Assembly: GCA_000166095.1 (NCBI GenBank)
Contig: CP002278.1
Location: 900,001 to 964,000 of the forward strand
Length of the DNA stretch: 64,000 bases
Reading direction: 5' to 3'
Source of the DNA: Methanothermus fervidus DSM 2088
Lineage (GTDB): Archaea; Methanobacteriota; Methanobacteria; DSM-2088; Methanothermaceae
Part shown: positions 35,178 to 44,035 of the stretch, in pieces
Layout of the letters: each line of letters starts with the position of its first letter
Position numbering within the stretch: position 1 is the stretch's first letter
Notes under the pieces: model-generated
What the model saw: the letters and a program-made list of their open reading frames with translations, nothing else
Told to the model about the DNA's origin: nothing
Databases searched by the model: none
Position numbers and translations under genes: made by a program

Positions 35178-36230
35178 CTATTTTTTTTCTATTATATGTA
35201 CAGCAGAAGCTTTAAATTGTATCCAAACTTCAGATCCTTTTTTAATTTCTAAATCTTCAAAAGATTTTTTGGTTAAATAAACATGGAAAATTTCTCCAAC
35301 ATCTACTATTAATTCCACAAGAGGACTACTATGTATCACATCGATAACATGTCCTTTAAATTCATTTAATGCACTAGTTCCAACCTTTTTCTTGGAAATT
35401 GTTATATCTTCTGGTCTTACAGTTACACACACTTTACCTTTGGCACTGTTTTTCTCTGCGGCTGTAATTTTTATATTACCTGTGTCAACAATAGTTAGAT
35501 CACCTTTTTTATATGCATTTCCAAATATTAGGTTTTTTACTCCGACAAAATTCGCTATAAATTCATTTTTAGGTTTTCTAAATATTTCTTCAGGCGTGCC
35601 CACTTGTAGAATTTTTCCATCTTTCATGATCCCAATTCTGTCTGCTAAAGCTAAAGCCTCTTTAAAATTATGTGTTACATGTAGTACACTAATATTAAAT
35701 CTTTCATGCATTCTTTTTAATTCCACCATTAGTTCGTCTCGGATTCTTTCATCCAAAGCACTCAAAGGTTCGTCTAAAAGTAATATTTTTGGTTCTATGA
35801 TTAATGCTCTTGCAAGAGCAACTCTTTGTTTTTCACCACCACTAAGAGTTCTTGGATATCTATGTAGTAGATGTTTTATCCCCAGAAGTTCAGCAATTTT
35901 TTTAACTTTTTTATCAATGTCGTTTTCTCCACGTACTTCCAAACCAAATGCTATATTTTCATGTACATTCTTATGTGGAAATAACATGTAATCTTGATAC
36001 ACAATACTTATATTTCTTTTTTCTGGAGGCAGGTATGTAACATCCCTTCCATCTATTATTATTTCACCAGAATCTGGGAACTCTACCCCAGCTATTAATT
36101 CTAAAAGTAATGTTTTCCCTGCACCAGAAGGGCCTAGTATAATAAAATACTCACCATCATTAACTTTTAAATTTATATTTTTTAATTTGAATTCTTTCCA
36201 ATCTTTATTTATATTTTTCAATTCAATCAT
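35178..36230 (-). CDS. wtpC: molybdate/tungstate ABC transporter ATP-binding protein WtpC/ModC
   Basis: This 350-residue ATPase powers the oxyanion importer. It has Walker A GPSGAGKT, Q-loop VYQDYMLFPH, signature LSGGEKQR, Walker B ILLLDEP, and a C-terminal TOBE-like domain (about 235-345) that may sense oxyanion. Its start overlaps the stop of the permease gene (ATGA). The gene ends 8 bp from fwdB on the opposite strand. Confidence 0.9.
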   Translation of the reverse strand: MIELKNINKDWKEFKLKNINLKVNDGEYFIILGPSGAGKTLLLELIAGVEFPDSGEIIIDGRDVTYLPPEKRNISIVYQDYMLFPHKNVHENIAFGLEVRGENDIDKKVKKIAELLGIKHLLHRYPRTLSGGEKQRVALARALIIEPKILLLDEPLSALDERIRDELMVELKRMHERFNISVLHVTHNFKEALALADRIGIMKDGKILQVGTPEEIFRKPKNEFIANFVGVKNLIFGNAYKKGDLTIVDTGNIKITAAEKNSAKGKVCVTVRPEDITISKKKVGTSALNEFKGHVIDVIHSSPLVELIVDVGEIFHVYLTKKSFEDLEIKKGSEVWIQFKASAVHIIEKK

Positions 36231-36997
36231 CTTTTTTCACCTATCAGTGCTCTCATTATAATAAATACTGCGAGACATATCAATATTAGTACAACTGCAA
36301 CTGGCCTGGCTGAATTAAGACCAAAATTGACAAATCTGTCATAAATCAATGTGGGTGCTATCATTGGATAATATGCTAAAACAATAACTGCACCAAATTC
36401 ACTTATTGCTCTTGCCCAAGTCATTATACAGCCAACAGCTATGTTTCTAATGGTTAATGGTAGAGTTATTGTAAAAAATGTTTTAAAACTACTTGCACCT
36501 AAAGTTCTAGCAACTTTTTCTAATTTTGGATCTACAGATTCGAATCCTTCCCTTACAGAATTTATCATGAATGGAACACTTACAAACAACATTGCAATTA
36601 TTATACCGGGCATTGAGTCTACAAACACTAAACCTATCTTATTGAACATTGGACCAAGCAATCCTCTAGGTGCAAAAACTGTTAATAATGCTATTCCACT
36701 TACTGTATGTGGTATTACAACGGGTACATCGATAATTGCCTCAATAAAACCTTTCCCATAAAAATCATACCTTGCTAATACATAAGAAAGAGGTACACCG
36801 AAAATTAATGCAATTAATGTAGCAACTAATGCACAGTATATACTTACAGATATTGCGGTTATCACTTCATTTTCAAGAGCTGTATGTGCAATCTTTACAG
36901 GATTTTCAGATAATATCATCGATGCTATTGGAATAACTATGAATGCTACTAAAAACAAGCCTAAAGATATGAAAAATATTTTCATGTAATCTTTCAT
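36227..36997 (-). CDS. wtpB: molybdate/tungstate ABC transporter permease WtpB/ModB
   Basis: The 256-residue protein has six membrane helices and the cytoplasmic EAA-type loop VARTLGASSFKTFFTITLPLTIRNI, which docks on the ATPase. AISEFGAVIVLAYYP near the C-terminus is typical of molybdate and tungstate permeases. It sits between wtpA and wtpC, overlapping the latter by 4 bp. Confidence 0.92.
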   Translation of the reverse strand: MKDYMKIFFISLGLFLVAFIVIPIASMILSENPVKIAHTALENEVITAISVSIYCALVATLIALIFGVPLSYVLARYDFYGKGFIEAIIDVPVVIPHTVSGIALLTVFAPRGLLGPMFNKIGLVFVDSMPGIIIAMLFVSVPFMINSVREGFESVDPKLEKVARTLGASSFKTFFTITLPLTIRNIAVGCIMTWARAISEFGAVIVLAYYPMIAPTLIYDRFVNFGLNSARPVAVVLILICLAVFIIMRALIGEKR

Positions 36998-37034
36998 TTT
37001 TTTGTGCCTCCAAAAATTAAAAAAAGGAGAAAAA

Positions 37035-38063
37035 TTATTTTTTAGGTACTACAAAATTTCTTAATAGAGGTGGTATCTTGGAAATATCAACGGTTGACAC
37101 TGCTGGTACTATTGGTTCCTGGTAATTTCTTTTGAGAACTTCTTGTCCATCTCTACTTAATAGAAATTGAACGAATTTTTCAGCTAAGTCTTTATGTTTG
37201 GAATTATTAACAACTGTTATTCCATACACAATTGGTTTAAGCTTTACAACTTGTTTTTTTGTATCTGCATATTGTACTAAACTAATTTTTTTGTATTCTT
37301 TTTCATATTTTGTTGATTTTAAATTTAATTTTTCTGGTAATTCTACATATTTTAGTTTGTGTTGCATTGCTACACTCTTATAGATGATTAGATAATCTAT
37401 TTGGCCTGATTCAAGTGCAGATACTAAATCAACTTCCTTAGGACGTATCATAACTTTTTTATCTGGTTTAAGATCTGAAGGTGCATACACAACATACCCA
37501 CTATCATTTGCAACAGAAGTTATGCTTGTATGTTTAGCAATAAGATTTTCAAAAATCGTATCATTATTGTAATATTTGTTTGCTAATTGTATCATCATCA
37601 CTGCTCTATAACCACATGGATCTAAGTTAGGATTACTAAATCCATATTTTACATCTGGTCTCTGAAAGATTTGATACCAATTCTCACCATTTATTTCATT
37701 TTTATATTTACTCTTATCTGTGTAGGCTATAACTAACTCATTTCTAGCAAATTGGATGTTCCAAGTTGCATATTTTGGTATCATCCTTTTATCAATTAAA
37801 TCATAATCAGCTACAGCAACGATGTCACCAGGTTTTTTTAAATCCGTTATTTGCCTAATTGCCTCAGCACTACCATGTGATTCTATTTCAATTTTTACAT
37901 CAGGATTTCTGTTTTCAAATTCTTTGGCAGCATCAGTAAGAGGTTTAGCCAAACTACCAGCGCAATATATTTTTAGAGTAGTTTTATGGCTTTGTTGATA
38001 TGCAAGTACTCCAACACCTAATACTGCCAAAATGATTATTATTATTGCAATTTTCTTGTACAT
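37035..38063 (-). CDS. wtpA: molybdate/tungstate-binding protein WtpA
   Basis: The 342-residue protein is the extracytoplasmic receptor of the importer. It has an N-terminal hydrophobic signal or anchor (6-23), CAGSLAKPLTDAAKEFE with the ligand-binding serine, IESHGSAEAIRQI, and the archaeal WtpA stretch GFSNPNLDPCGYRAVM. No lipobox cysteine is visible, so it is probably held by an uncleaved anchor. WtpA-type proteins bind tungstate more tightly than ModA. ATG start behind AGGAGGTGA; promoter at 38108. Confidence 0.9.
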   Translation of the reverse strand: MYKKIAIIIIILAVLGVGVLAYQQSHKTTLKIYCAGSLAKPLTDAAKEFENRNPDVKIEIESHGSAEAIRQITDLKKPGDIVAVADYDLIDKRMIPKYATWNIQFARNELVIAYTDKSKYKNEINGENWYQIFQRPDVKYGFSNPNLDPCGYRAVMMIQLANKYYNNDTIFENLIAKHTSITSVANDSGYVVYAPSDLKPDKKVMIRPKEVDLVSALESGQIDYLIIYKSVAMQHKLKYVELPEKLNLKSTKYEKEYKKISLVQYADTKKQVVKLKPIVYGITVVNNSKHKDLAEKFVQFLLSRDGQEVLKRNYQEPIVPAVSTVDISKIPPLLRNFVVPKK

Positions 38064-38107
38064 TTCTTCACCTCCTGCATGTCATGTTAAGTTACTTTAT
38101 ACGATAG

Positions 38108-38128
38108 ATTTAATATATGCATTTCGTC
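38108..38128 (-). promoter_or_regulatory. BRE/TATA promoter candidate for wtpABC
   Basis: Read on the minus strand, CGAAATGCATATATTAAA provides a BRE (CGAAA) joined to a TATA box, about 45-60 bp before the wtpA ATG, with AGGAGGTGA downstream. It gives wtpABC its own promoter separate from the cfbD-leuA group. Confidence 0.5.
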
Positions 38129-38165
38129 TTTAATAAAGTAAGAAAGATTATTAAAGATATAAAAA

Positions 38166-39353
38166 CTAAGTTTTAATATTTTTTAAAATCGTTCTTGCAA
38201 TTTCTCTTGCTCCATCCCATCCCATGGTTTTAGCTTGTCCATGCATTACATCCACAACAGGTATTTTATATGTAAAAGAAAAACTTAATTCATTTGCTCC
38301 ACCTAAAATTATATCAACGTCTGTATCTTTCAAACGCTTTTCTATTTGGATTAAATCAGGTTCTATCAAAATTTCAGGTTCAAAATTGGTGTTGGATAAT
38401 ACAGTATTAAGATGTTTTAAGGTCTTTTCACCCACTAAATCTATAGATATAAGGACAGGCTCCATACCTAACTCTATTATAAAGTCTGTTAATGCTACAG
38501 CTCTAGTTGGTCCAGAAATTATAGCTACTTTACATCCTTTTAAATTTTTTATCAATTTATCCTTAATTTCTTTAAATTCAGCATATTCCTTTTCTAAAGG
38601 ATAATCTATATCAAAAAAATCCAATATTTTATTGAAAAAGCGATAAGTATTATTAAAACCTATAGGGAATGGATAATCAATGAATTCCATCCCAAATTTC
38701 TTTTTTAAAAATTTGGATGGTTTTATTGCAGATATATCACAAAATGAGTAATTTAGGTTGGCTTTAGTTAAATTTCTTATTTCCCTTATATTACATCCAG
38801 AAGTCAAAACACAGTTTACTCCAATTCCCATTTTTTTAAGTTCGTTTTTTAAATGTTTAAGATCTGGTCCGCCTCTATACATGCCAATGAAATTTATTAA
38901 TGGTTTATCACTTTTTTTACAAGGTTTAACAAGCTCTTTAATTAAAGTCATTATGGTATCTTCATATCCTTCATTTTGCCTTGCTTCAAATCCTCCAGCA
39001 CTTACAGCAATTATTTCTGCATTTATTTCATTTTTTATTTCCTTTACTACCCTGAAAACATCTTCACCAATGATACTTGTTGAGCAAGATGTAAGTACAG
39101 CTATCAAATCAGGCTTATAATATTTGTCAACTTTAACAATCGTATCTTTTAACTTTTTTTCAGCGCCAAAAACTACATCTTCCTGAGAAAGTTGTGTAGA
39201 GCATATTTTTACTTTTGAACCGCCCCTTAATGTTAGAAGATATCTCATGTGGTATGCACAACCAACAGGGCCATGAACAATAGGTATAGCATTTTTTATT
39301 CCCAGTATTGTTTTAATAGCTCCAAACAATTTACAGGTATGCATAGGTTCCAT
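38166..39353 (-). CDS. cfbD: NifD-like Ni-sirohydrochlorin a,c-diamide reductive cyclase subunit CfbD
   Basis: The 395-residue protein is of the nitrogenase component 1 family: HTCKLFGAI, PIVHGPVGCAYHMRYL with a cluster-ligand Cys, LTSCSTSIIGEDV, and the late HGQAKTMGWDGA. It stands alone without nifH, nifK or nifE/N neighbours. In methanogens the lone NifD homologue CfbD works with CfbC to reduce and cyclise the Ni-tetrapyrrole for coenzyme F430. I assign CfbD on that basis; other NifD-like reductases cannot be fully excluded. It is the last gene in the tRNA-Arg, PHP, leuA group. Confidence 0.75.
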   Translation of the reverse strand: MEPMHTCKLFGAIKTILGIKNAIPIVHGPVGCAYHMRYLLTLRGGSKVKICSTQLSQEDVVFGAEKKLKDTIVKVDKYYKPDLIAVLTSCSTSIIGEDVFRVVKEIKNEINAEIIAVSAGGFEARQNEGYEDTIMTLIKELVKPCKKSDKPLINFIGMYRGGPDLKHLKNELKKMGIGVNCVLTSGCNIREIRNLTKANLNYSFCDISAIKPSKFLKKKFGMEFIDYPFPIGFNNTYRFFNKILDFFDIDYPLEKEYAEFKEIKDKLIKNLKGCKVAIISGPTRAVALTDFIIELGMEPVLISIDLVGEKTLKHLNTVLSNTNFEPEILIEPDLIQIEKRLKDTDVDIILGGANELSFSFTYKIPVVDVMHGQAKTMGWDGAREIARTILKNIKT

Positions 39354-39361
39354 TTTTACAC

Positions 39362-40891
39362 CTAAGAACTAGCATCTCTTATCATCAAAATCTTATTAAT
39401 GGCATTAAGTACTGCCTCAACACTGGCCATGACAATGTCTTCCCTAGTAGCACGTCCTGTTGCTTTATTATTATTTTTGTCACTCATAACAACAAATACA
39501 TCAGCTAAAGCATTAGTTCCTCCTGTTATGGCATCGATATGGTATTCATCTAACTTAATATCAGCTGTTTCTTTAACTAAGCTTTGAATAGCATTTATAG
39601 CTGCATCAACAGGACCTACACCTGTCTTAGCTCCTGTTTTAATTTTTCCATCTATTTCAAGTTTTACTGTTGCCGTTGGCATTACATTTTCTCCAGTCAT
39701 TACAGCTATTCCTTTAAGTTTGACACGTTCTTTTTCTGCTTTACCTAATATTGATAAAGCTAATGCTCTTAAATCAGCGTCAGTAACCATTTTGCCTTTA
39801 TCACCTAATGTTTTTACTTGTTTGTACAATTTCTTAAATTCTTCTTCATTCATTTCAATATCATATTCTTTTAGTTTTGACCTGATTGCATTTGCACCTG
39901 TATGTTTACCAAGAACGATTCTTCTCTTATGCCCTACCATATCTGGAGTTATTGGTTCGTAAGTCTCTGCTTTCCTTAAAACACCGTGCACATGTATACC
40001 TGATTCATGTGCAAATGCATTTTCACCTATGATAGCTTTGTTTGGTGGGATTTTAATTCCAGTTAATCCAGAAACTAGTTCAGCTGTGCCTACCAATTTC
40101 GAAGTTTTAATATTTGTATTTATTTTGTAATGTACTGTGAGGGCCATTACTACCTCTTCAAGGGCTGCATTACCAGCTCTCTCACCTATGCCATTCATAG
40201 TAACATGTACTTGCTCGGCTCCAGATTCAACAGCAGCTAATGAATTAGCAACAGCTAATCCAAAATCATCATGACAATGCACACTAATAGGTACTTTAAC
40301 ATGTTTTTTTAAATTTTCTATAAGTAATTTCATAGCTGATGGAATCATGACTCCTACAGTATCAGCAATGTTAATTTTATCAACGCCTGCATCTTCTACA
40401 GCTTTACATATTTTACATAAGTAATTAAATTCTGTTCTTGTGGCATCTTCAGCGGAAAATTCAGCTGTAAGTCCATGATCTTTGATATATTCAACAGCGA
40501 AAACAGCTTTATCAATTATTTCGTCTTTACTCATCTTTAATTTATAATCTCTATGTAATGGTGAAGTACCTATAAATGTATGAACGTAATCTATATCACA
40601 ATCAATTGCAGCGTCTATGTCTTCCTTTAATACACGTGCCAATCCACATATCTTAGCATTTAAACCAAGTGATGAAATTTTTGATGTAGCACTTCTTTCT
40701 CCTTTAGATGCGGCTGGAAATCCAACTTCTATGATATCTACTCCTAATTCATCTAATTTTCTTGCTATTCTAACTTTCTCATCCACAGTTAATGCAACGC
40801 CAGGAGTCTGTTCACCATCTCTTAACGTCGTATCAAATATATAAACTCTTTCAGGTAGATTTAAAGATTTTTTTACTTCTTCGATGTACAT
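39362..40891 (-). CDS. leuA: 2-isopropylmalate synthase LeuA
   Basis: LeuA condenses 2-oxoisovalerate with acetyl-CoA, the first step of leucine synthesis. The 509-residue protein has the catalytic barrel ([86 protein letters not shown]) and a C-terminal regulatory domain (about 385-509) with [20 protein letters not shown] and [12 protein letters not shown], where leucine would bind. The long active-site spacing resembles LeuA more than citramalate synthase, which is the alternative. It lies 2 bp after the PHP gene. Confidence 0.82.
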   Translation of the reverse strand: MYIEEVKKSLNLPERVYIFDTTLRDGEQTPGVALTVDEKVRIARKLDELGVDIIEVGFPAASKGERSATSKISSLGLNAKICGLARVLKEDIDAAIDCDIDYVHTFIGTSPLHRDYKLKMSKDEIIDKAVFAVEYIKDHGLTAEFSAEDATRTEFNYLCKICKAVEDAGVDKINIADTVGVMIPSAMKLLIENLKKHVKVPISVHCHDDFGLAVANSLAAVESGAEQVHVTMNGIGERAGNAALEEVVMALTVHYKINTNIKTSKLVGTAELVSGLTGIKIPPNKAIIGENAFAHESGIHVHGVLRKAETYEPITPDMVGHKRRIVLGKHTGANAIRSKLKEYDIEMNEEEFKKLYKQVKTLGDKGKMVTDADLRALALSILGKAEKERVKLKGIAVMTGENVMPTATVKLEIDGKIKTGAKTGVGPVDAAINAIQSLVKETADIKLDEYHIDAITGGTNALADVFVVMSDKNNNKATGRATREDIVMASVEAVLNAINKILMIRDASS

Positions 40892-40892
40892 T

Positions 40893-41531
40893 TTATCCCC
40901 TTTTTAATAGATTATTAACAACATTGTACAATCTTTTGTGGTAAGAAGAATTAGCTTTTGCACTTGTTTTTCCTTTTTGGATGGCATCTAAAATGTCATC
41001 AATCCCTGAATGAGTATCAACAATTGTAATGCATGCACCAATTTCTTCTGGAAAATGAGCATCACTTGCCCCTATTTCTGGAATATTTCTCTTTTTTGCA
41101 AATTTTTTTGCACGTAAATTACCGATACTTACACATCTTCCATTTAAAACTTCTATGGCGTCAAAATTTAAATTTTTAACTGTAGATCCTAAACTATCTC
41201 TTAATTTATCAAAAGGATGGGGAGCTATTGCAACCCCGCCAAGGTCTCTTATTCTTTCTAATGTTTCCTCTGCACTAAGGTATTTTTCAATTTCTTCAGT
41301 TATACCTAAAGCTACTATATGCCCTTCCCTCGTACTAATTTCAATTCCTGGGATTATAAGAATATCTTCAATATTTCTTTTTGCAATAACTTCGTATCCT
41401 TTAATTGTATTATGATCTGTTATAGCAATTGCATCTAAGCCACGTTTTTTAGCAATTTTAACAATATCATCCGGAATATTTTTTGAATCCCCAGAATATA
41501 GTGTGTGAATGTGTGGATCCAATTTTATCAA
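40893..41531 (-). CDS. PHP-domain metal-dependent phosphoesterase
   Basis: The 212-residue protein is a PHP domain: [41 protein letters not shown] and GASDAHF supply the metal-binding histidines and aspartates. Relatives hydrolyse phosphate esters such as nucleotide phosphates or histidinol phosphate; the exact substrate is unclear. It starts at TTG behind AGGTGAT, directly after the tRNA-Arg gene and 2 bp before leuA. Confidence 0.85.
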   Translation of the reverse strand: MIKLDPHIHTLYSGDSKNIPDDIVKIAKKRGLDAIAITDHNTIKGYEVIAKRNIEDILIIPGIEISTREGHIVALGITEEIEKYLSAEETLERIRDLGGVAIAPHPFDKLRDSLGSTVKNLNFDAIEVLNGRCVSIGNLRAKKFAKKRNIPEIGASDAHFPEEIGACITIVDTHSGIDDILDAIQKGKTSAKANSSYHKRLYNVVNNLLKRG

Positions 41532-41566
41532 ATAATCACCTTAAAATTTTATAAAATTTAAAATCA

Positions 41567-41642
41567 CGGACCCGGCGGGATTTGAACCCGCGACCTTGGG
41601 ATCCGAAGTCCCACGTCCTAGTCCAGGCTAGACCACGGGCCC
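41567..41642 (-). tRNA. tRNA-Arg with anticodon UCG
   Basis: On the minus strand the 76 bases fold into a full cloverleaf: the acceptor stem GGGCCCG pairs with CGGGUCC (one G-U pair), the discriminator base is G, and the anticodon arm is UGGGA-CUUCGGA-UCCCA with anticodon UCG. The T arm is GCGGG-UUCAAAU-CCCGC. No CCA is encoded and no intron is seen. It reads CGA-family arginine codons. The PHP gene follows 35 bp later on the same strand. Confidence 0.95.
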
Positions 41643-41684
41643 TATAAAAATATTATATTTAGATAAAATTAATATTTGTTCACA

Positions 41685-41697
41685 TAATATATAAAGG
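41685..41697 (+). promoter_or_regulatory. TATA box candidate for thrS
   Basis: TAATATATAAAGG lies about 75-85 bp before the thrS ATG, predicting initiation near 41720. The tRNA promoter on the opposite strand would lie in the AT-rich stretch 41645-41675. Confidence 0.4.
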
Positions 41698-41769
41698 CTA
41701 ACAACAAAAAATTTGTCTTTTGAGTTTTTTATTAGGGAAGTTAGTCAAAAAATTAACAGAGGTGAAACA

Positions 41770-43596
41770 ATGCGAATTTTATTAATACATGCTGATTATT
41801 TAAAGTATCATGTAAGAGATAAAACAAAGTTTGCAGAAAAAATTGAAGAAGAAATGAAAAAAGGTTCATTTGATGAATCATTGGTAGTGTTTACAGCAGT
41901 AGAAAAGGAAGATGAAAAGAACCCTGATGGTATCATAGATGAAGCTGTTCAAGAGATAAAGAAAATAAAGAAAAAAGTAGGCGCTGAAAATATTGTCATA
42001 TATCCTTATGCTCATCTAAGTTCATCTTTAGCTTCACCAGATGCAGCAGTAGATATTTTGAAATCATTAGAATCTAAACTTAAAAGTGAGGGCTTAAAAG
42101 TTTCAAGGGTTCCATTTGGATGGTATAAATCATTTGAAATATCCTGTAAGGGTCATCCTCTTTCAGAATTATCAAGAAATATTAAGGTGAAAACTAAAAA
42201 GATCAAAGAAGAATCTATTGAATCTGAATGGTTTATTATGGACAACGAAGAATTAATTGAAATTGATAATTATGAATTTAAGGATTTTGAATTTAAAGAC
42301 GTTGTTTATCATGAATTAGGAATTGTAAAACCCTCAGAAAAAGAACCACCTCATATAAAGCTGATGCGTGAAAAGAAGATTGCAGATTATGAACCTTCTG
42401 CTGATATAGGACACCTTAGATGGTACCCAAAAGGTAAACTTATTAGAGATCTTCTATCTGATTATGTTTATTCATTGGTTACTAAATATGGGGCTATGGT
42501 AGTTGAAACACCAATAATGTATGATCTCAGTGATAAAGCAATTAGAGTTCATGCAGAAAAATTTGGAGAAAGACAATATAGGATCCACAATAAGAAAGAA
42601 TTAATGTTAAGATATGCATGTTGTTTTGGAGCATTTAAAATATTAGCTGATTCATTTTTAAGATGGAAAGACCTTCCTGTTAAAATATACGAACTTTCAA
42701 CCTACAGTTTTAGATTAGAGCAAAGAGGAGAAGTTGTTGGACTAAAAAGATTAAGATCATTCACAATGCCTGATCTTCACACTGTATGTAGAGATATGCA
42801 ACAAGCTTTAGAAGAATTTGAAAAACAAGTAGAAATGTGTTTAAAAGCTGCTGAAGATTTAAAATTGAACCATAAAGCAATATTTAGATTCACTAAAGAT
42901 TTCTACGAAGAGAATAAAGAATGGATAAAATCATTGTCTAGAAAAATAAACGAACCTATTTTAATTGAGTTACTCCCAAAAAGAAAACATTATTGGGTAG
43001 CAAAAATAGATTTTGCAGCAGTGGATAGCCTTGGTAGACCTATAGAAAATTCCACCGTACAAATAGATGTTGAAAGTGGAAAAAGGTTTAATATTAGTTA
43101 TCTTGATGAAGATGGTAAAAATAAATTTCCAGTGATATTACATTGTAGTCCTACAGGAAGCATCGAAAGAGTTATTTGTAGTTTACTTGAAGAAAACGCA
43201 AAAAAAATAAATAATAATAAACTACCAATGTTGCCTGTTTGGCTATCTCCAATACATGTGAGAGTAATTCCAGTATCTGAAAAACATGTAGATTATGCTA
43301 TAGACATTGTAAAGAAAATAAATTCTTATGGCATACGAGCAGACATAGATGATACAAATGAAACTGTGTCAAAGAAGGTTAGAAACGCTGGAAAGGAATG
43401 GATACCATATGTAGCTGTAATAGGTGATAAAGAAATTTCTGAAGATGAATTGACAGTGACTATAAGAGAAAATGATGAAAAAAGAGAACTTAAACTAGAA
43501 GAATTAATTGAAATTGTAAAAAATAAATTAAAGAACAAACCCTTCAAGCCATTGACAATACCTTACAGAATATCACAAAGAGTTGAAATAGGATAA
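41770..43596 (+). CDS. thrS: threonyl-tRNA synthetase, archaeal type
   Basis: ThrRS charges tRNA-Thr. The 608-residue protein has the archaeal N-terminal editing domain related to D-aminoacyl-tRNA deacylase (1-140, beginning [14 protein letters not shown]). A class II catalytic core follows, with [16 protein letters not shown], the Zn-site cysteine in [32 protein letters not shown] (motif 2), and [10 protein letters not shown] (motif 3), then an anticodon-binding domain (about 490-608). I use ATG 41770 behind AGAGGTGA; a longer frame to 41713 has no support. Confidence 0.95.
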   Translation: MRILLIHADYLKYHVRDKTKFAEKIEEEMKKGSFDESLVVFTAVEKEDEKNPDGIIDEAVQEIKKIKKKVGAENIVIYPYAHLSSSLASPDAAVDILKSLESKLKSEGLKVSRVPFGWYKSFEISCKGHPLSELSRNIKVKTKKIKEESIESEWFIMDNEELIEIDNYEFKDFEFKDVVYHELGIVKPSEKEPPHIKLMREKKIADYEPSADIGHLRWYPKGKLIRDLLSDYVYSLVTKYGAMVVETPIMYDLSDKAIRVHAEKFGERQYRIHNKKELMLRYACCFGAFKILADSFLRWKDLPVKIYELSTYSFRLEQRGEVVGLKRLRSFTMPDLHTVCRDMQQALEEFEKQVEMCLKAAEDLKLNHKAIFRFTKDFYEENKEWIKSLSRKINEPILIELLPKRKHYWVAKIDFAAVDSLGRPIENSTVQIDVESGKRFNISYLDEDGKNKFPVILHCSPTGSIERVICSLLEENAKKINNNKLPMLPVWLSPIHVRVIPVSEKHVDYAIDIVKKINSYGIRADIDDTNETVSKKVRNAGKEWIPYVAVIGDKEISEDELTVTIRENDEKRELKLEELIEIVKNKLKNKPFKPLTIPYRISQRVEIG

Positions 43597-43603
43597 ATTT
43601 AAG

Positions 43604-44035
43604 TCAACTGTAAGCTTTTTTACTAGCTGCAATTTTTTTTGCTTTCCAAAATGCAATAACTGAAATTAAACCCAAAATAAAATATGAGCTCAGGCCCTGA
43701 TATAGTGTCCAATTTGCAAAATCTTCATTTTTTAATATATAAGTTTCGAGTGCATTGGCTCCTATTACCATCAATCCTAAAACACCTGCTGCAATGCTTA
43801 ATAATGAAGCTACATATAAATAAGAGATAGCTTTTCTTTCTTTTCCTAAAATCGAATTTTTCAAGCCAGCCAAATATATAGATGATATCACCAACAACAC
43901 AAAAGAGACATATATGTCTCTTTGAGGATATATTAGGGTTTTTATTTCAATTCCAAAAAATGCTAACAATTCTATTAATCCATAGAAAAGATATAACAAG
44001 CCAAAAACCAAAGTTAAAAATTTAATGGACTTCAT
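43604..44035 (-). CDS. four-helix membrane protein of unknown function downstream of feoB
   Basis: The 143-residue protein has four predicted membrane helices (starting FLTLVFGLLYLFYGL, then FVLLVISSIYLAGL, YVASLLSIAAGVLGLMVIGA, and SYFILGLISVIAFW). I do not recognise the family. It starts at ATG 44035 in an ATGA overlap with the feoB stop behind AGGAGGGA, so it is co-translated with FeoB and may be an accessory to iron uptake. Confidence 0.7.
   Translation of the reverse strand: MKSIKFLTLVFGLLYLFYGLIELLAFFGIEIKTLIYPQRDIYVSFVLLVISSIYLAGLKNSILGKERKAISYLYVASLLSIAAGVLGLMVIGANALETYILKNEDFANWTLYQGLSSYFILGLISVIAFWKAKKIAASKKAYS

Noticed and set aside
38166-39353. True nitrogenase NifD
   Set aside because: There is no nifH, nifK, nifE or nifN nearby and the protein is shorter than NifD; the F430 enzyme CfbD fits better.
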